This document shows, piece by piece, positions 33,299-41,337 of a DNA stretch of 64,000 bases. The stretch spans positions 6,276,501 to 6,340,500 of the forward strand of contig NZ_CP049910.1 of the NCBI RefSeq assembly GCF_011305995.1. Direction: 5' to 3'. This stretch comes from Diaphorobacter sp. HDW4A (lineage in GTDB: Bacteria; Pseudomonadota; Gammaproteobacteria; Burkholderiales; Burkholderiaceae_C). The position numbers and the translations under genes are program-made. Within the stretch, counting starts at the first letter, position 1. Every line of letters begins with the position of its first letter. A model generated the notes under the pieces. The model was not told where the DNA came from, made no database searches, and saw only the letters and a program-made list of their open reading frames with translations.

Positions 33299-35209
33299 TC
33301 AGTCGTTGTGGGCCGGCGCTTTTTCTGGGTGCTGGTTTTTTCCGTAGACCGCCATTGATTCCTGTTCGGCTGTCGGACGATCTTTGGGGGGCTCGTGTTC
33401 CTGTCGCTCCTTGGCCATCTGTTCGACGAGCTGTGCGCGGCCTTGTTTGGCGACGGCGATCATGGCAGCGTTGTCGTTGTGGTGCTGGTACATGAGGTTG
33501 GCCAGCTCGATGTTGTGTTTGCGAAAGCGCTCAGTCACGTAGGCGGCTTCTTCGGGGGCGAGGCCTACGAGTTCGAGTACGGTGCGGCCGGTGACTAGGC
33601 TGGATTCGAAGAGTTCGCGTTCCACGCATGTGACGCCGAGGTCGCGCAACTGGTTCCAGTGCGTCACGTCGCGGGCACGGGCGACGATCTTGAGGTGTGG
33701 AAAGTGCTTTTTCACGTTCTGCACGATCTTGAGGGATTGCTCGGGCGTGTCCACCGCGACGACGATCACCTTGGCGTGCTCGGCGCCCGCGATGCGCAGC
33801 AGGTTCACGCGGGTGGCATCGCCGTAGAACACGCGGTAGCCGAAGGTGTGGGCGACTTCGAGCATTTCCACGCTGTGGTCGAGCACGGTGGCGGGCGTGC
33901 CCTGGGCGAGCAGCATGCGTGCGACGATCTGGCCGTAGCGGCCGAAGCCCGTGATGATGACCGGCGCGGATTGCGGCTCGGAGATTTCCTTCACGGTGTC
34001 GGGCATGTTCTTGAGTGTGGCGAAGCGCTTGAGCAACACGCGGTCCATCACCACCAGCAGCAGCGGCGTGAGCAGCATGGACAGCGCCACCGCTCCGATC
34101 AAGAGCGATGCGGTCTCGGCGGGAATCGCGCGGAAGGTGGCGCCGGTCTGGAACACGACGAAGGCGAATTCACCGCCCTGCGCGAGCAGCAGCGTGAACA
34201 CCGGGCGCTCCTGATACGGCATCTTGGTGATGGTGGCGAGCGCGTAGATGACGATGGCTTTCAGCACCAGAAACCCGGCGAGCAGCGCGAGCATGGCCCA
34301 TGGCGAGGCGAGGATCACGCCGAAGTCGATGCTCATGCCGACCGCGATGAAGAACAGGCCGAGCAGCAGACCCTTGAAGGGTTCGATGTCGGTTTCCAGC
34401 TCGCGGCGGAATTCGCTGTCGGCCAGCAACACGCCAGCCAGAAAGGCACCGAGCGCCATCGACAAGCCAACGGTCAGCATCAGCATGGCGATGCTGACCA
34501 CGAGGAACAGCGCGGTGGCGGTGAAGATTTCGGGCGTCTTGCTCTTGGCGATCCAGCGCAGCAGCGGGCGCAGCAGCAGTCGGCCGCCGATGATGATGGC
34601 GCCGACGACGCCGATGATCTTGGCAGCCTCCCACATCATTTGCGTCGGGTCGTGGTGCGGGGCGGTGTGGCCCTGCGTCACCTCGGCGCCCACGCCGAGC
34701 AGCGGCAGTAGCGCGAGGATCGGGATCGCGGCGACGTCCTGGAACAGCAGGATCGAGAACGCCTTCTGGCCGCTGTCAGTGCGCATGAGGTTGCGCTCTT
34801 CGATGGACTGCAGCGCAATCGCGGTGGACGACAGCGCAAGGCCAAGCGCTCCCACGAGTGCCACGCGCCACGGCATGCCGAGCGCCCAGGCCACGCCCCA
34901 GATCAATACCGCACATCCGGCCATCTGCGCGGTGCCGAGGCCGAAGATCGGCCGCCTGAAGCTCCACAGGCGGCTTGGCTGCAGCTCGAGGCCGATGAGG
35001 AACAGCATCAGCACCACGCCGAATTCGGCAAAGTGAAGAATGTCCTGCACGTTGCTTACCAGCCCAAGCCCCCAGGGTCCGATGGCGATGCCTGCCGCAA
35101 GGTAGCCGATGATGGCGCCCAGCCCAAGAGCGCGGGCGATGGGAACGGCGATCACGGCCGCCGCCAGATAAGTGAAGCCGTAGGTGAGCCAGGTGGGCGC
35201 GTTGGACAT
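33299..35209 (-). CDS. CPA2-family monovalent cation:proton antiporter (KefB/KefC/YbaL-like)
   Basis: 636 residues: about 12 transmembrane helices (residues 8-385), then a TrkA-N Rossmann domain (ITGFGRYGQIVARMLLAQG, about 415) and a C-terminal cytoplasmic tail rich in Glu, Lys and His. The membrane part has the CPA2 pattern LGLGAIIGYLAAGIAIGPWGLG and LMLFLIGLELQPSRLW. It exports potassium in exchange for protons, gated by nucleotide or glutathione adducts in the Kef branch. Whether glutathione gates this one cannot be read from the sequence. Confidence 0.92.
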   Translation of the reverse strand: MSNAPTWLTYGFTYLAAAVIAVPIARALGLGAIIGYLAAGIAIGPWGLGLVSNVQDILHFAEFGVVLMLFLIGLELQPSRLWSFRRPIFGLGTAQMAGCAVLIWGVAWALGMPWRVALVGALGLALSSTAIALQSIEERNLMRTDSGQKAFSILLFQDVAAIPILALLPLLGVGAEVTQGHTAPHHDPTQMMWEAAKIIGVVGAIIIGGRLLLRPLLRWIAKSKTPEIFTATALFLVVSIAMLMLTVGLSMALGAFLAGVLLADSEFRRELETDIEPFKGLLLGLFFIAVGMSIDFGVILASPWAMLALLAGFLVLKAIVIYALATITKMPYQERPVFTLLLAQGGEFAFVVFQTGATFRAIPAETASLLIGAVALSMLLTPLLLVVMDRVLLKRFATLKNMPDTVKEISEPQSAPVIITGFGRYGQIVARMLLAQGTPATVLDHSVEMLEVAHTFGYRVFYGDATRVNLLRIAGAEHAKVIVVAVDTPEQSLKIVQNVKKHFPHLKIVARARDVTHWNQLRDLGVTCVERELFESSLVTGRTVLELVGLAPEEAAYVTERFRKHNIELANLMYQHHNDNAAMIAVAKQGRAQLVEQMAKERQEHEPPKDRPTAEQESMAVYGKNQHPEKAPAHND

Positions 35210-35437
35210 GGGCCGTTGTTGTTGATGCTGTTGTTGTCGGAATGGTGCGTCGTGGACGAGGAGCAGGGCGTTCCGGCTCGCTGATCGGATTCTGATTCAC
35301 CATAACCACCCCGTGCTCGCTCGGGACTTTTACCGCGCGCGGCATTTGTAAAAATTCGTTATTGTCATGATTGGTACTCTGATATGCATCGACACTCAGC
35401 GCGGACGCTTGCCGATGCATAGAATTTCAGTCCCCTG

Positions 35438-35455
35438 AATTGCCAGTCGGCAATT
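35438..35455. promoter_or_regulatory. Short palindrome upstream of the LysE exporter
   Basis: AATTGCC-AGTC-GGCAATT, perfect 7-base arms, ending 37 bp before the start codon. It may be an operator. The rest of the 283-bp spacer toward the divergent antiporter gene shows no other clear site. Confidence 0.4.
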
Positions 35456-35492
35456 GGTATTTGGCTCGTGCTAACGAAAGTGGAGTGAAGCG

Positions 35493-36134
35493 ATGGAATG
35501 GCATACGTGGGTGGCTTTTTTTGTGGCGTCCTGGTTGATCGCCATCTCGCCCGGATCCGGTGCCGTTCTGAGCATGAGCCACGGCCTGTCCTACGGCGTG
35601 CGCAAGACCGAGGGCACGATCATCGGACTGGAGATCGGTCTTTTGTTCATTCTGCTGGTCGCGGGAGCGGGCGTGGGTTCGCTGCTGGTGGCGTCGGAGG
35701 TGGCGTTCAACGTGGTCAAGGTGCTGGGCGCCTGCTACCTGATCTATCTGGGCTTCATGCAGTGGCGCTCGGGCGCGGGCAATCCCATAGAGGCTGGCGC
35801 TGAGGTGGCGCCCATGAGCCTGCGCCGCCGCATCCTCGCCGGCATGCTCACCAATGCCACCAATCCCAAGGGCATCGTCTTCATGGTCGCGGTGCTGCCG
35901 CAGTTCATGACGGACTCCAAGCCACTGTGGACGCAGTTGGCGGTCATGGCGGTCACGTTGATCGGTGTCGATATGATCGTGATGACGTGTTACGCCGCCA
36001 GTGCCAGCGCGCTGCGTCGCTGGATGCGTAGCGAGCGCGCCATGCGCAACCAGAACCGGGTGTTCGGCGGACTGCTGATGCTGGTCGGTTCGGGGCTGTT
36101 TTTCGTCAAGCGCGGCGGCCAGAGCGCGGCCTGA
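35493..36134 (+). CDS. LysE/RhtB-family amino-acid exporter
   Basis: 213 residues with five to six transmembrane helices. It starts WHTWVAFFVASWLIAISPGSGAVLSMSHGLSYG, the LysE/RhtB signature, and has the later motif GMLTNATNPKGIVFMVAVLPQF. The family exports amino acids or their analogues from the cytoplasm. A single-gene unit with its own palindrome upstream; the substrate is unknown. The ParA-like gene follows 106 bp downstream. Confidence 0.92.
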   Translation: MEWHTWVAFFVASWLIAISPGSGAVLSMSHGLSYGVRKTEGTIIGLEIGLLFILLVAGAGVGSLLVASEVAFNVVKVLGACYLIYLGFMQWRSGAGNPIEAGAEVAPMSLRRRILAGMLTNATNPKGIVFMVAVLPQFMTDSKPLWTQLAVMAVTLIGVDMIVMTCYAASASALRRWMRSERAMRNQNRVFGGLLMLVGSGLFFVKRGGQSAA

Positions 36135-36240
36135 TTCGCGCTTTCACCGGGCTCATCCCAACGCAGGTGAATACACGCAGCTTGGCGTGAAAAACACCAA
36201 GCGACTACCATTGCTACCAAATTCTGCAAAGGAGTCGGGC

Positions 36241-36858
36241 ATGGCGGTGGTTGCAGTGACAAATCCCAAGGGCGGCGTTGGCAAGTCCACGCTGTCCACC
36301 AATATGGCGGGCTATTTCGCGCGTGAGGGCGGCTCGGTAGTGCTCGGAGACGTGGATCGCCAGCAGTCTTCGCGGCTGTGGCTCCAGCAGCGCCCAGAGG
36401 CGGCCCGGCCCATCGTCCGCTGGAACATCTCCGCAGACGACATGGAGCGCCCGCCCAGGGACGTGACCCATGCCGTGCTTGACACGCCTGCGGGCCTGCA
36501 CGGGAAGTTGCTCAAGGAAGTCCTGAAGCTCGCAGACAAGATAGTCGTGCCGCTGCAGGCCAGCGTGTTCGACATCTTCGCCACGCAGGAATTTCTCAGC
36601 GAACTGGCCGAGCACCGCCATGCGCAGGGTGTGCAGGTGGGCATTGTCGGTATGCGTGTCGATGGCCGCACACTGGCATCCGAGCAGTTGCACCACTTCA
36701 TTGAGGGGCTTGGCCTGCCGGTGCTCGGCTATCTGCGCGACACCCAGAACTATGTGCACCTCGCCGCGCATGGTCTCAGCGTGTTTGATGTAGCGCCCGG
36801 TCGGGTCGCTCGCGATCTGGAGCAGTGGCAGGGCATTTGCGACTGGCTGGACGCCTGA
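36241..36858 (+). CDS. ParA-family ATPase without a ParB partner
   Basis: 205 residues with the deviant Walker A KGGVGKS (residues 10-16) and LDTP in switch II (AVLDTPAGLHGK). It is a short, Soj/VirC1-like member. AAAGGAG before 36241 fixes the start; an upstream ATG would add 18 residues without a ribosome binding site. No parB or parS-like gene adjoins, so it is probably not a chromosome partitioning protein. Such orphans can position protein complexes. Role unknown. Confidence 0.88.
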   Translation: MAVVAVTNPKGGVGKSTLSTNMAGYFAREGGSVVLGDVDRQQSSRLWLQQRPEAARPIVRWNISADDMERPPRDVTHAVLDTPAGLHGKLLKEVLKLADKIVVPLQASVFDIFATQEFLSELAEHRHAQGVQVGIVGMRVDGRTLASEQLHHFIEGLGLPVLGYLRDTQNYVHLAAHGLSVFDVAPGRVARDLEQWQGICDWLDA

Positions 36859-36879
36859 TCGGAGAACGCAGAAGAAACA

Positions 36880-37000
36880 CCCCCTGAGTCGCTTCGCGCC
36901 TTCCTCCGCTCTCGCATCGCTAGCGCAACGCGGGCAGGGGGATGCAGCGAGCGTGCGGGGCGTCCCTTGCGCGGCTGCCCTCGCCTGGATCGCGCCTGTT
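36880..37000 (-). repeat. Dispersed repeat family B, copy 2
   Basis: Reverse-complement match to 2578-2700 over about 120 bp with small gaps, beginning 21 bp after the ParA stop. The 305-bp gap 36859-37163 between the convergent genes holds this repeat and the terminator at 37054 and no gene. Confidence 0.7.
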
Positions 37001-37053
37001 TCATACGTTGCGAGAGTCACATCGCGCCACGGGCAACGGCCACGGAAAGCATC

Positions 37054-37093
37054 AAGGCCGCCCGGATCGAAACCCGGGCGGCCTTGTGTTTTC
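37054..37093 (+). terminator. Rho-independent terminator between convergent genes
   Basis: Perfect 12-bp stem AAGGCCGCCCGG / CCGGGCGGCCTT with an 8-base loop, followed by GTGTTTTCTT. It ends transcription from the ParA side. Confidence 0.88.
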
Positions 37094-37163
37094 TTGCTTG
37101 TGGAGTGCCTATGTCAGGCCCGCAGCGTTCGCGCCTTGACGCGTCACTGCGGTCAGTGGGCGA

Positions 37164-37487
37164 TTACTGAACCGAGCCTTCGCCGCGCAGGGCATTGCCT
37201 GCTTGGGCCGCAGCACCAGCCTGACGCTGCACATCACCACGTGCCAGCGAAGAGCCGCGTGCATCCTTCACTGGATCGGCGTAGCTGTCGCCACCGGCCA
37301 GAGGCAGGCTACCGTCCTTGCGAGCAGCCAGGAAGGTATTGCTCACTTGTTGACGGGACAGGGTGCTCTGGGCGTTCACCACGTCGGTGGCGTAGCCGGC
37401 TTCGGCGCTTTGGACTTGGGCCTGTGCGCTCACGGCGCCCATGGCGATGACGGCAACAACTGCAGCGGTATTCAGAATGTTTTTCAT
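37164..37487 (-). CDS. DUF4148 secreted protein
   Basis: 107 residues with a Sec signal (MKNILNTAAVVAVIAMGAVSAQA) and the DUF4148 pattern: SRQQVSNTFLAARKDGSLPLAGGDSYADPV. Such small periplasmic proteins are abundant in Burkholderiales and mostly of unknown function. An AAAGGAAAAAA-like site precedes the ATG. It diverges from the LysR gene across an AT-rich 183-bp spacer, which suggests that regulator may control it. Confidence 0.88.
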   Translation of the reverse strand: MKNILNTAAVVAVIAMGAVSAQAQVQSAEAGYATDVVNAQSTLSRQQVSNTFLAARKDGSLPLAGGDSYADPVKDARGSSLARGDVQRQAGAAAQAGNALRGEGSVQ

Positions 37488-37670
37488 GATTTTTTCCTTT
37501 CAACGACTCAACGGTTGGAATTTGTTCGGTTTTCGGTGGGCAATGACTTTTGCTCGTCGATGTTTGAACTGTATTCCTGTCATCGATTGGTAAAAACTAC
37601 CTATTAAGCAATTCATTGTTTTGAAAACTGAAATAATAAAGACTGAACTTTTTGAAGAAGGGTCCTTCTG

Positions 37671-38636
37671 ATGGACAAACTCCAAGCCATGCAGATCTTT
37701 CGTTCTGTGGTGGACGAGGGCGGTTTCGCCGCTGCAGCGCGGGCCCTGAACATGTCGCCTGCCGGGGTGACGCGCTACATGTCCGATCTGGAGAGCGATG
37801 TGGGTGCGCGACTGCTCCAGCGAACCACACGCAAGATGTCACTGACCGAGGCGGGCGAGGCCTATCTGGATCGCGTGCGCCACATCCTGGACGATGTGGA
37901 GGACGCGCGCGCCGTTGTGCAGGCCCATACGCAGGAGGTGGCGGGCGTGCTGCGCATCGTCACATCGCCGCTGCTGGCCACGCATTTGCTCGCGCCGGTC
38001 GTGGCGGGGTTCCGGCAGTTGCATCCGCGGGTGACATTCGATGTGTCGGTCGAGGTCATGGGGCCGCGCTCAACGGCGGTCAACGACTGTGACATCAAGC
38101 TGTTGACGGCGCCGACCGATTTCAACGCCAACCTGATCGCGCGGCCGATCATCACTACCGTGGGGGTGTTGTGCGCATCACCGCAGTATTTGCAGGATCG
38201 GCCGCCGCTGCTCAGGCCTGAGGACCTGAAGGCCCACGACTGCATGGCCTTCCGGCACCCGGAGCGCCGCGCGGGGAACATTCAACTGACCAATCCGGAT
38301 CAGGACGGCGTGACGGTGGAGATCAACCTGCAGCCCTCGTTTCAGGTCAATCATCTGGACACGATATTGCGCGCCACACTGGACGGTGCGGGCATCTCGT
38401 CACAGCCGCTCAATCTGGTGGCGCAGTATCTGAATGATGGCCGACTGGTGCGCGTGCTCTCTCCCTGGTCGAGCGGGCAGCTCACGCTCTACGCGGCGCT
38501 GCCCAGCCGCAAATTTCTGCCCACGCGCACCCAAGCCTTTGTTGAATACCTCACCGAGCGCACGCGCAATTCGGTGCACTCCGCGTTGGCACGTGCGGCG
38601 GAGCAGCGCGAGGCTGCCGAGCGTAAGGGCCGCTGA
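37671..38636 (+). CDS. LysR-family transcriptional regulator
   Basis: 321 residues with the N-terminal winged helix (MDKLQAMQIFRSVVDEGGF, SPAGVTRYMSDLESDVGARLLQRTTRKMSLTEAG read across two helices) and an effector domain. AGAAGGGTCCTTCTG lies just before the ATG, with a GAAGG ribosome binding site. It diverges from the DUF4148 gene and ends 5 bp from the convergent trmL. The ligand and targets are unknown; the divergent gene is the first candidate. Confidence 0.9.
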   Translation: MDKLQAMQIFRSVVDEGGFAAAARALNMSPAGVTRYMSDLESDVGARLLQRTTRKMSLTEAGEAYLDRVRHILDDVEDARAVVQAHTQEVAGVLRIVTSPLLATHLLAPVVAGFRQLHPRVTFDVSVEVMGPRSTAVNDCDIKLLTAPTDFNANLIARPIITTVGVLCASPQYLQDRPPLLRPEDLKAHDCMAFRHPERRAGNIQLTNPDQDGVTVEINLQPSFQVNHLDTILRATLDGAGISSQPLNLVAQYLNDGRLVRVLSPWSSGQLTLYAALPSRKFLPTRTQAFVEYLTERTRNSVHSALARAAEQREAAERKGR

Positions 38637-38641
38637 GTGCG

Positions 38642-39127
38642 TCAGGCCGCCTTGCCGCCAGCGGCCTGAAGAAAACCGATCTGACGCCAGGCTTCGAATA
38701 CGGTCACCGCCACGGCGTTGGAGAGGTTGAGACTGCGTTGGTCCGGCAGCATCGGCAGGCGCAGGCGCTGCTCGAGTGGGAACGTATCGCGCAGCTCGGG
38801 CGCGAGGCCCTTGGATTCTGAGCCGAACACGAACCAGTCGCCGGCGCGGAAAGCCGTATCGAAGACAGGTTGGCTGCCGCGCGTGGTCATCGCGAACATG
38901 CGGGCGGGATCGGGCTTTTCGTCCTGCATCAGAGCGGACCAGCTCGCGTGCTTTCGCACGTCGGCGTATTCGTGATAGTCCAGCCCGGCGCGACGCATGT
39001 AGCGGTCTTCCATGGAAAAGCCCAGCGGCTCGACCAGATGCAGCATGCACCCGGTGTTGGCGGCCAGCCGGATCACGTTACCGGTGTTGGGCGGGATTTC
39101 GGGTTCGACGAGAACAATGTGAAACAT
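38642..39127 (-). CDS. trmL: tRNA (cytidine(34)-2'-O)-methyltransferase TrmL
   Basis: 161 residues of the SPOUT family. It begins MFHIVLVEPEIPPNTGNVIRL and ends with the knot motifs VFGSESKGL and LPMLPDQRSLNLSNAVAV. TrmL uses S-adenosylmethionine to methylate the wobble base of tRNA-Leu species in the cytoplasm. The start at 39127 gives the family N-terminus; an upstream ATG at 39160 would add 11 atypical residues. It follows comF by 60 bp on the same strand. Confidence 0.95.
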   Translation of the reverse strand: MFHIVLVEPEIPPNTGNVIRLAANTGCMLHLVEPLGFSMEDRYMRRAGLDYHEYADVRKHASWSALMQDEKPDPARMFAMTTRGSQPVFDTAFRAGDWFVFGSESKGLAPELRDTFPLEQRLRLPMLPDQRSLNLSNAVAVTVFEAWRQIGFLQAAGGKAA

Positions 39128-39187
39128 GGTGGGCGTATTGTCGTTGCCCTCGAATGGCACAGCGCGGCCAGGCGCTATGTCGATGCC

Positions 39188-39928
39188 CTATGCGGTTCGC
39201 GCAAGCACAAGCGCTCGCACCTCCGCCGCTCCAGCGCGTCTGAGTGCCAGCGCTGCGGTGTGCAGCGTTGCGCCGGTGGTCATCACGTCGTCAACGAGCA
39301 GCACGCGGCGGCCTCGCAGCTGGTGCGCACGCAGCGGATCGACCGCGAACGAGGCGCGCAGATTGCGCAGGCGCTGGGCGCGAGAGAGCTGGCTCTGGGC
39401 CGGGCTGTGGATGACGCGCAGCAGCAGGTCGCTGCGGATCTTGTCTCTGGTGTTGAGCTGGCGGGCCAGCAGCAGCGACTGGTTGAAGCCGCGTTCCGTC
39501 AGCCGTTCGAGGGATAGCGGCACCGGAATCACCAGTTCGGCCTCGTGAACGAACGGGGCAGCTTGTGCGGCACACGTCAGCAGACGCCCCAGATCAGCAG
39601 CCCAGCCGGGATCGCAGGGGGGAAACTTGAATTGCGCGATCAGATCGGCCCATGGGTAGGCGTAGTCCAGCGCGGCGCAGCAGGCGTCGAGGGCCGGAGG
39701 GTGCAGCAGGCATTCGCCGCATTGGGAGACGCCCGCAGCCACCGGCAGCGCGCAGGTGCGGCAGCGATGACGCAGTGGGACAAATCGTCCCACGCAGGCC
39801 ATGCAGATGCGTGCCGCGGGCCACCCGTGGCAGACCGCGCACTGGCTTGGCAGCAGGCTAAATATGTGCCGCAGGTGGCGCCGCAGACGCTGCAGGGCGG
39901 AATTCCCATTCTCACTCGTGATGTGCAT
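39188..39928 (-). CDS. comF: ComF-family phosphoribosyltransferase-like protein
   Basis: 246 residues. The N-terminus carries a four-cysteine zinc site (CAVC, CMAC, CRTC, CGEC) and the C-terminus the PRPP-binding loop VLLVDDVMTTGATL. ComF proteins support DNA uptake during natural transformation in several bacteria; in many others the role is unclear. The AKTGFNQ-like motif appears as ERGFNQSLLLAR. Its ATG is 26 bp from the divergent BioC-like gene. Confidence 0.92.
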   Translation of the reverse strand: MHITSENGNSALQRLRRHLRHIFSLLPSQCAVCHGWPAARICMACVGRFVPLRHRCRTCALPVAAGVSQCGECLLHPPALDACCAALDYAYPWADLIAQFKFPPCDPGWAADLGRLLTCAAQAAPFVHEAELVIPVPLSLERLTERGFNQSLLLARQLNTRDKIRSDLLLRVIHSPAQSQLSRAQRLRNLRASFAVDPLRAHQLRGRRVLLVDDVMTTGATLHTAALALRRAGAAEVRALVLARTA

Positions 39929-39954
39929 GATCTCCCTACAATCCGGCCTTCCCG

Positions 39955-40857
39955 ATGTCTGAACAACAACTCCCCCCCACCATTGACCCGGCCGCCGCGC
40001 AGCGCTGGCACGCGCGTGCCGTGGATGCTTCGCCCTGGCTGCACGAGGAAATCGCGCGCCGCATGCAGGATCGCCTGCAGTGGATGGCGGCCAAGCCCGC
40101 GAACTGGTGCGACTGGGATCCGCTCAATGGCGGCATCGAAGGACATGCGCTCGTGCAGCAGCAGTTCGCCGAGGCGGCCAGCCGCATTCATGAGACTTCG
40201 TCGACTGCGGGTCAGCAGCGCGCTCAAGAGCTGTTCGGCAAGCCTTGGTGGAGTCTCGGGCGCTGGTCGGGGCCTTCGCAGCAGTTCGGCAAGCCCGAGG
40301 ATGCCAGTGTGCAGATGCTCTGGGCCAACATGGCCTTGCATGCGGCTGCGAATCCTCAAGCCTTGATCGGGCAGTGGCACAAAGCGCTCGCGGTGGGCGG
40401 CTATGTGATGTTTTCCTGCCTCGGCCCGGATACGGTGCGCGAAATCCACAGGCTCTATGCCGACATGGGCTGGCCGGTGCCCGGCCACTCGATGACTGAC
40501 ATGCACGACTGGGGCGACATGCTAGTGCACGCCGGTTTTGCCGAGCCGGTGATGGACATGGAGCGGATCACGCTGACGTTTGCGACTCCCGAGCGATTGC
40601 TGCAGGAGCTGCGTGGATTGGGGCGCAATCTGCACCCACAGCGTTTCGGTGCATTGCGTGGACGCGGATTCAAACAGAAGCTGGAGCTCGCGTTGACAGA
40701 ACGCTTAACGGATTCTGCACAGGGAGGTCAATTGGCAATTACCTTCGAGATTATTTACGGTCACGCCTTCAAACCCGAACCCCGAGTGCCCGTCGAGGCC
40801 AATAGCGCAGTGTCTCTTCAGGATATGCGTGCGATGTTGCGTAAAGGTCGCCAATAG
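39955..40857 (+). CDS. BioC-like methyltransferase with a degenerate SAM motif
   Basis: 300 residues. The start AAAQRWHARAVDASPWLHEEIARRM and the middle LWANMALHAAANPQALIGQWHKALAVGGYVMFSCLGPDTVREI align with BioC, the malonyl-ACP methyltransferase that begins biotin synthesis. The SAM-binding motif I (usually LDLGCGxG) is not visible; that position reads ANWCDWDPLNGGIEG. Either this branch uses a diverged site or it has another role. No bio genes flank it. The C-terminus carries a BioC-like VEIIYGHA-type stretch (ITFEIIYGHAFKP). Confidence 0.75.
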   Translation: MSEQQLPPTIDPAAAQRWHARAVDASPWLHEEIARRMQDRLQWMAAKPANWCDWDPLNGGIEGHALVQQQFAEAASRIHETSSTAGQQRAQELFGKPWWSLGRWSGPSQQFGKPEDASVQMLWANMALHAAANPQALIGQWHKALAVGGYVMFSCLGPDTVREIHRLYADMGWPVPGHSMTDMHDWGDMLVHAGFAEPVMDMERITLTFATPERLLQELRGLGRNLHPQRFGALRGRGFKQKLELALTERLTDSAQGGQLAITFEIIYGHAFKPEPRVPVEANSAVSLQDMRAMLRKGRQ

Positions 40858-41337
40858 AGACGCAATCCCGAGGGCGGGACTGGCAGTGTCAATGATTTTC
40901 ATCAAGGCGCGCTACAATTCTTGTTGATTGCGGATTCGGAACTTTTTGCCGGTGAGTCGTTCATCGACGGCCTGCCGTGTATATCTTGATTACGGTCAAG
41001 ATGTGAATTGCCATATGTCAGCTCGTCTCAGGACTAACGCGGATTGCAGGAGTTTTGAGCGCTAGGCATGCTGTTGATATTCGAAAAGTTTCAACGGGGT
41101 TAATTCGATTAATCTCAAGATGGATTGCGGAGACAACAGGCTGACGGATAACAGTCTGGATTTGATGGAAACCGGGTTCATGTGGACTCCGGATTGTTGG
41201 GTTGGCTTTGAACCGTTGAAGGGGAGGCTTGCCGGATGGTCTGGTCAGTGGAATTCGCATGGCTTTGCTTAGGTGTCTCACCCACGAGGACGCGGCAAGG
41301 GATTGGTCAAATTAAGGCTTAGAAGTAAGTGAGAACT
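40858..41337. other. Leader and promoter region of the cox operon
   Basis: 480 bp with no supported gene, AT-richer than its neighbours. It holds the FNR-like box at 40986. Several TTGATT/AATTCGATTAAT-type stretches near 41105 could form promoters, but no clean -35/-10 pair was found. Confidence 0.5.
40986..40999. promoter_or_regulatory. FNR/ANR-like box upstream of coxB
   Basis: TTGAT-TACG-GTCAA matches the FNR/ANR consensus TTGAT-N4-ATCAA at nine of ten positions, within a longer inverted repeat ATCTTGA/TCAAGAT. It lies about 340 bp upstream of coxB. Oxygen-dependent control of the aa3 oxidase is plausible but the site is far from the start codon. Confidence 0.45.
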
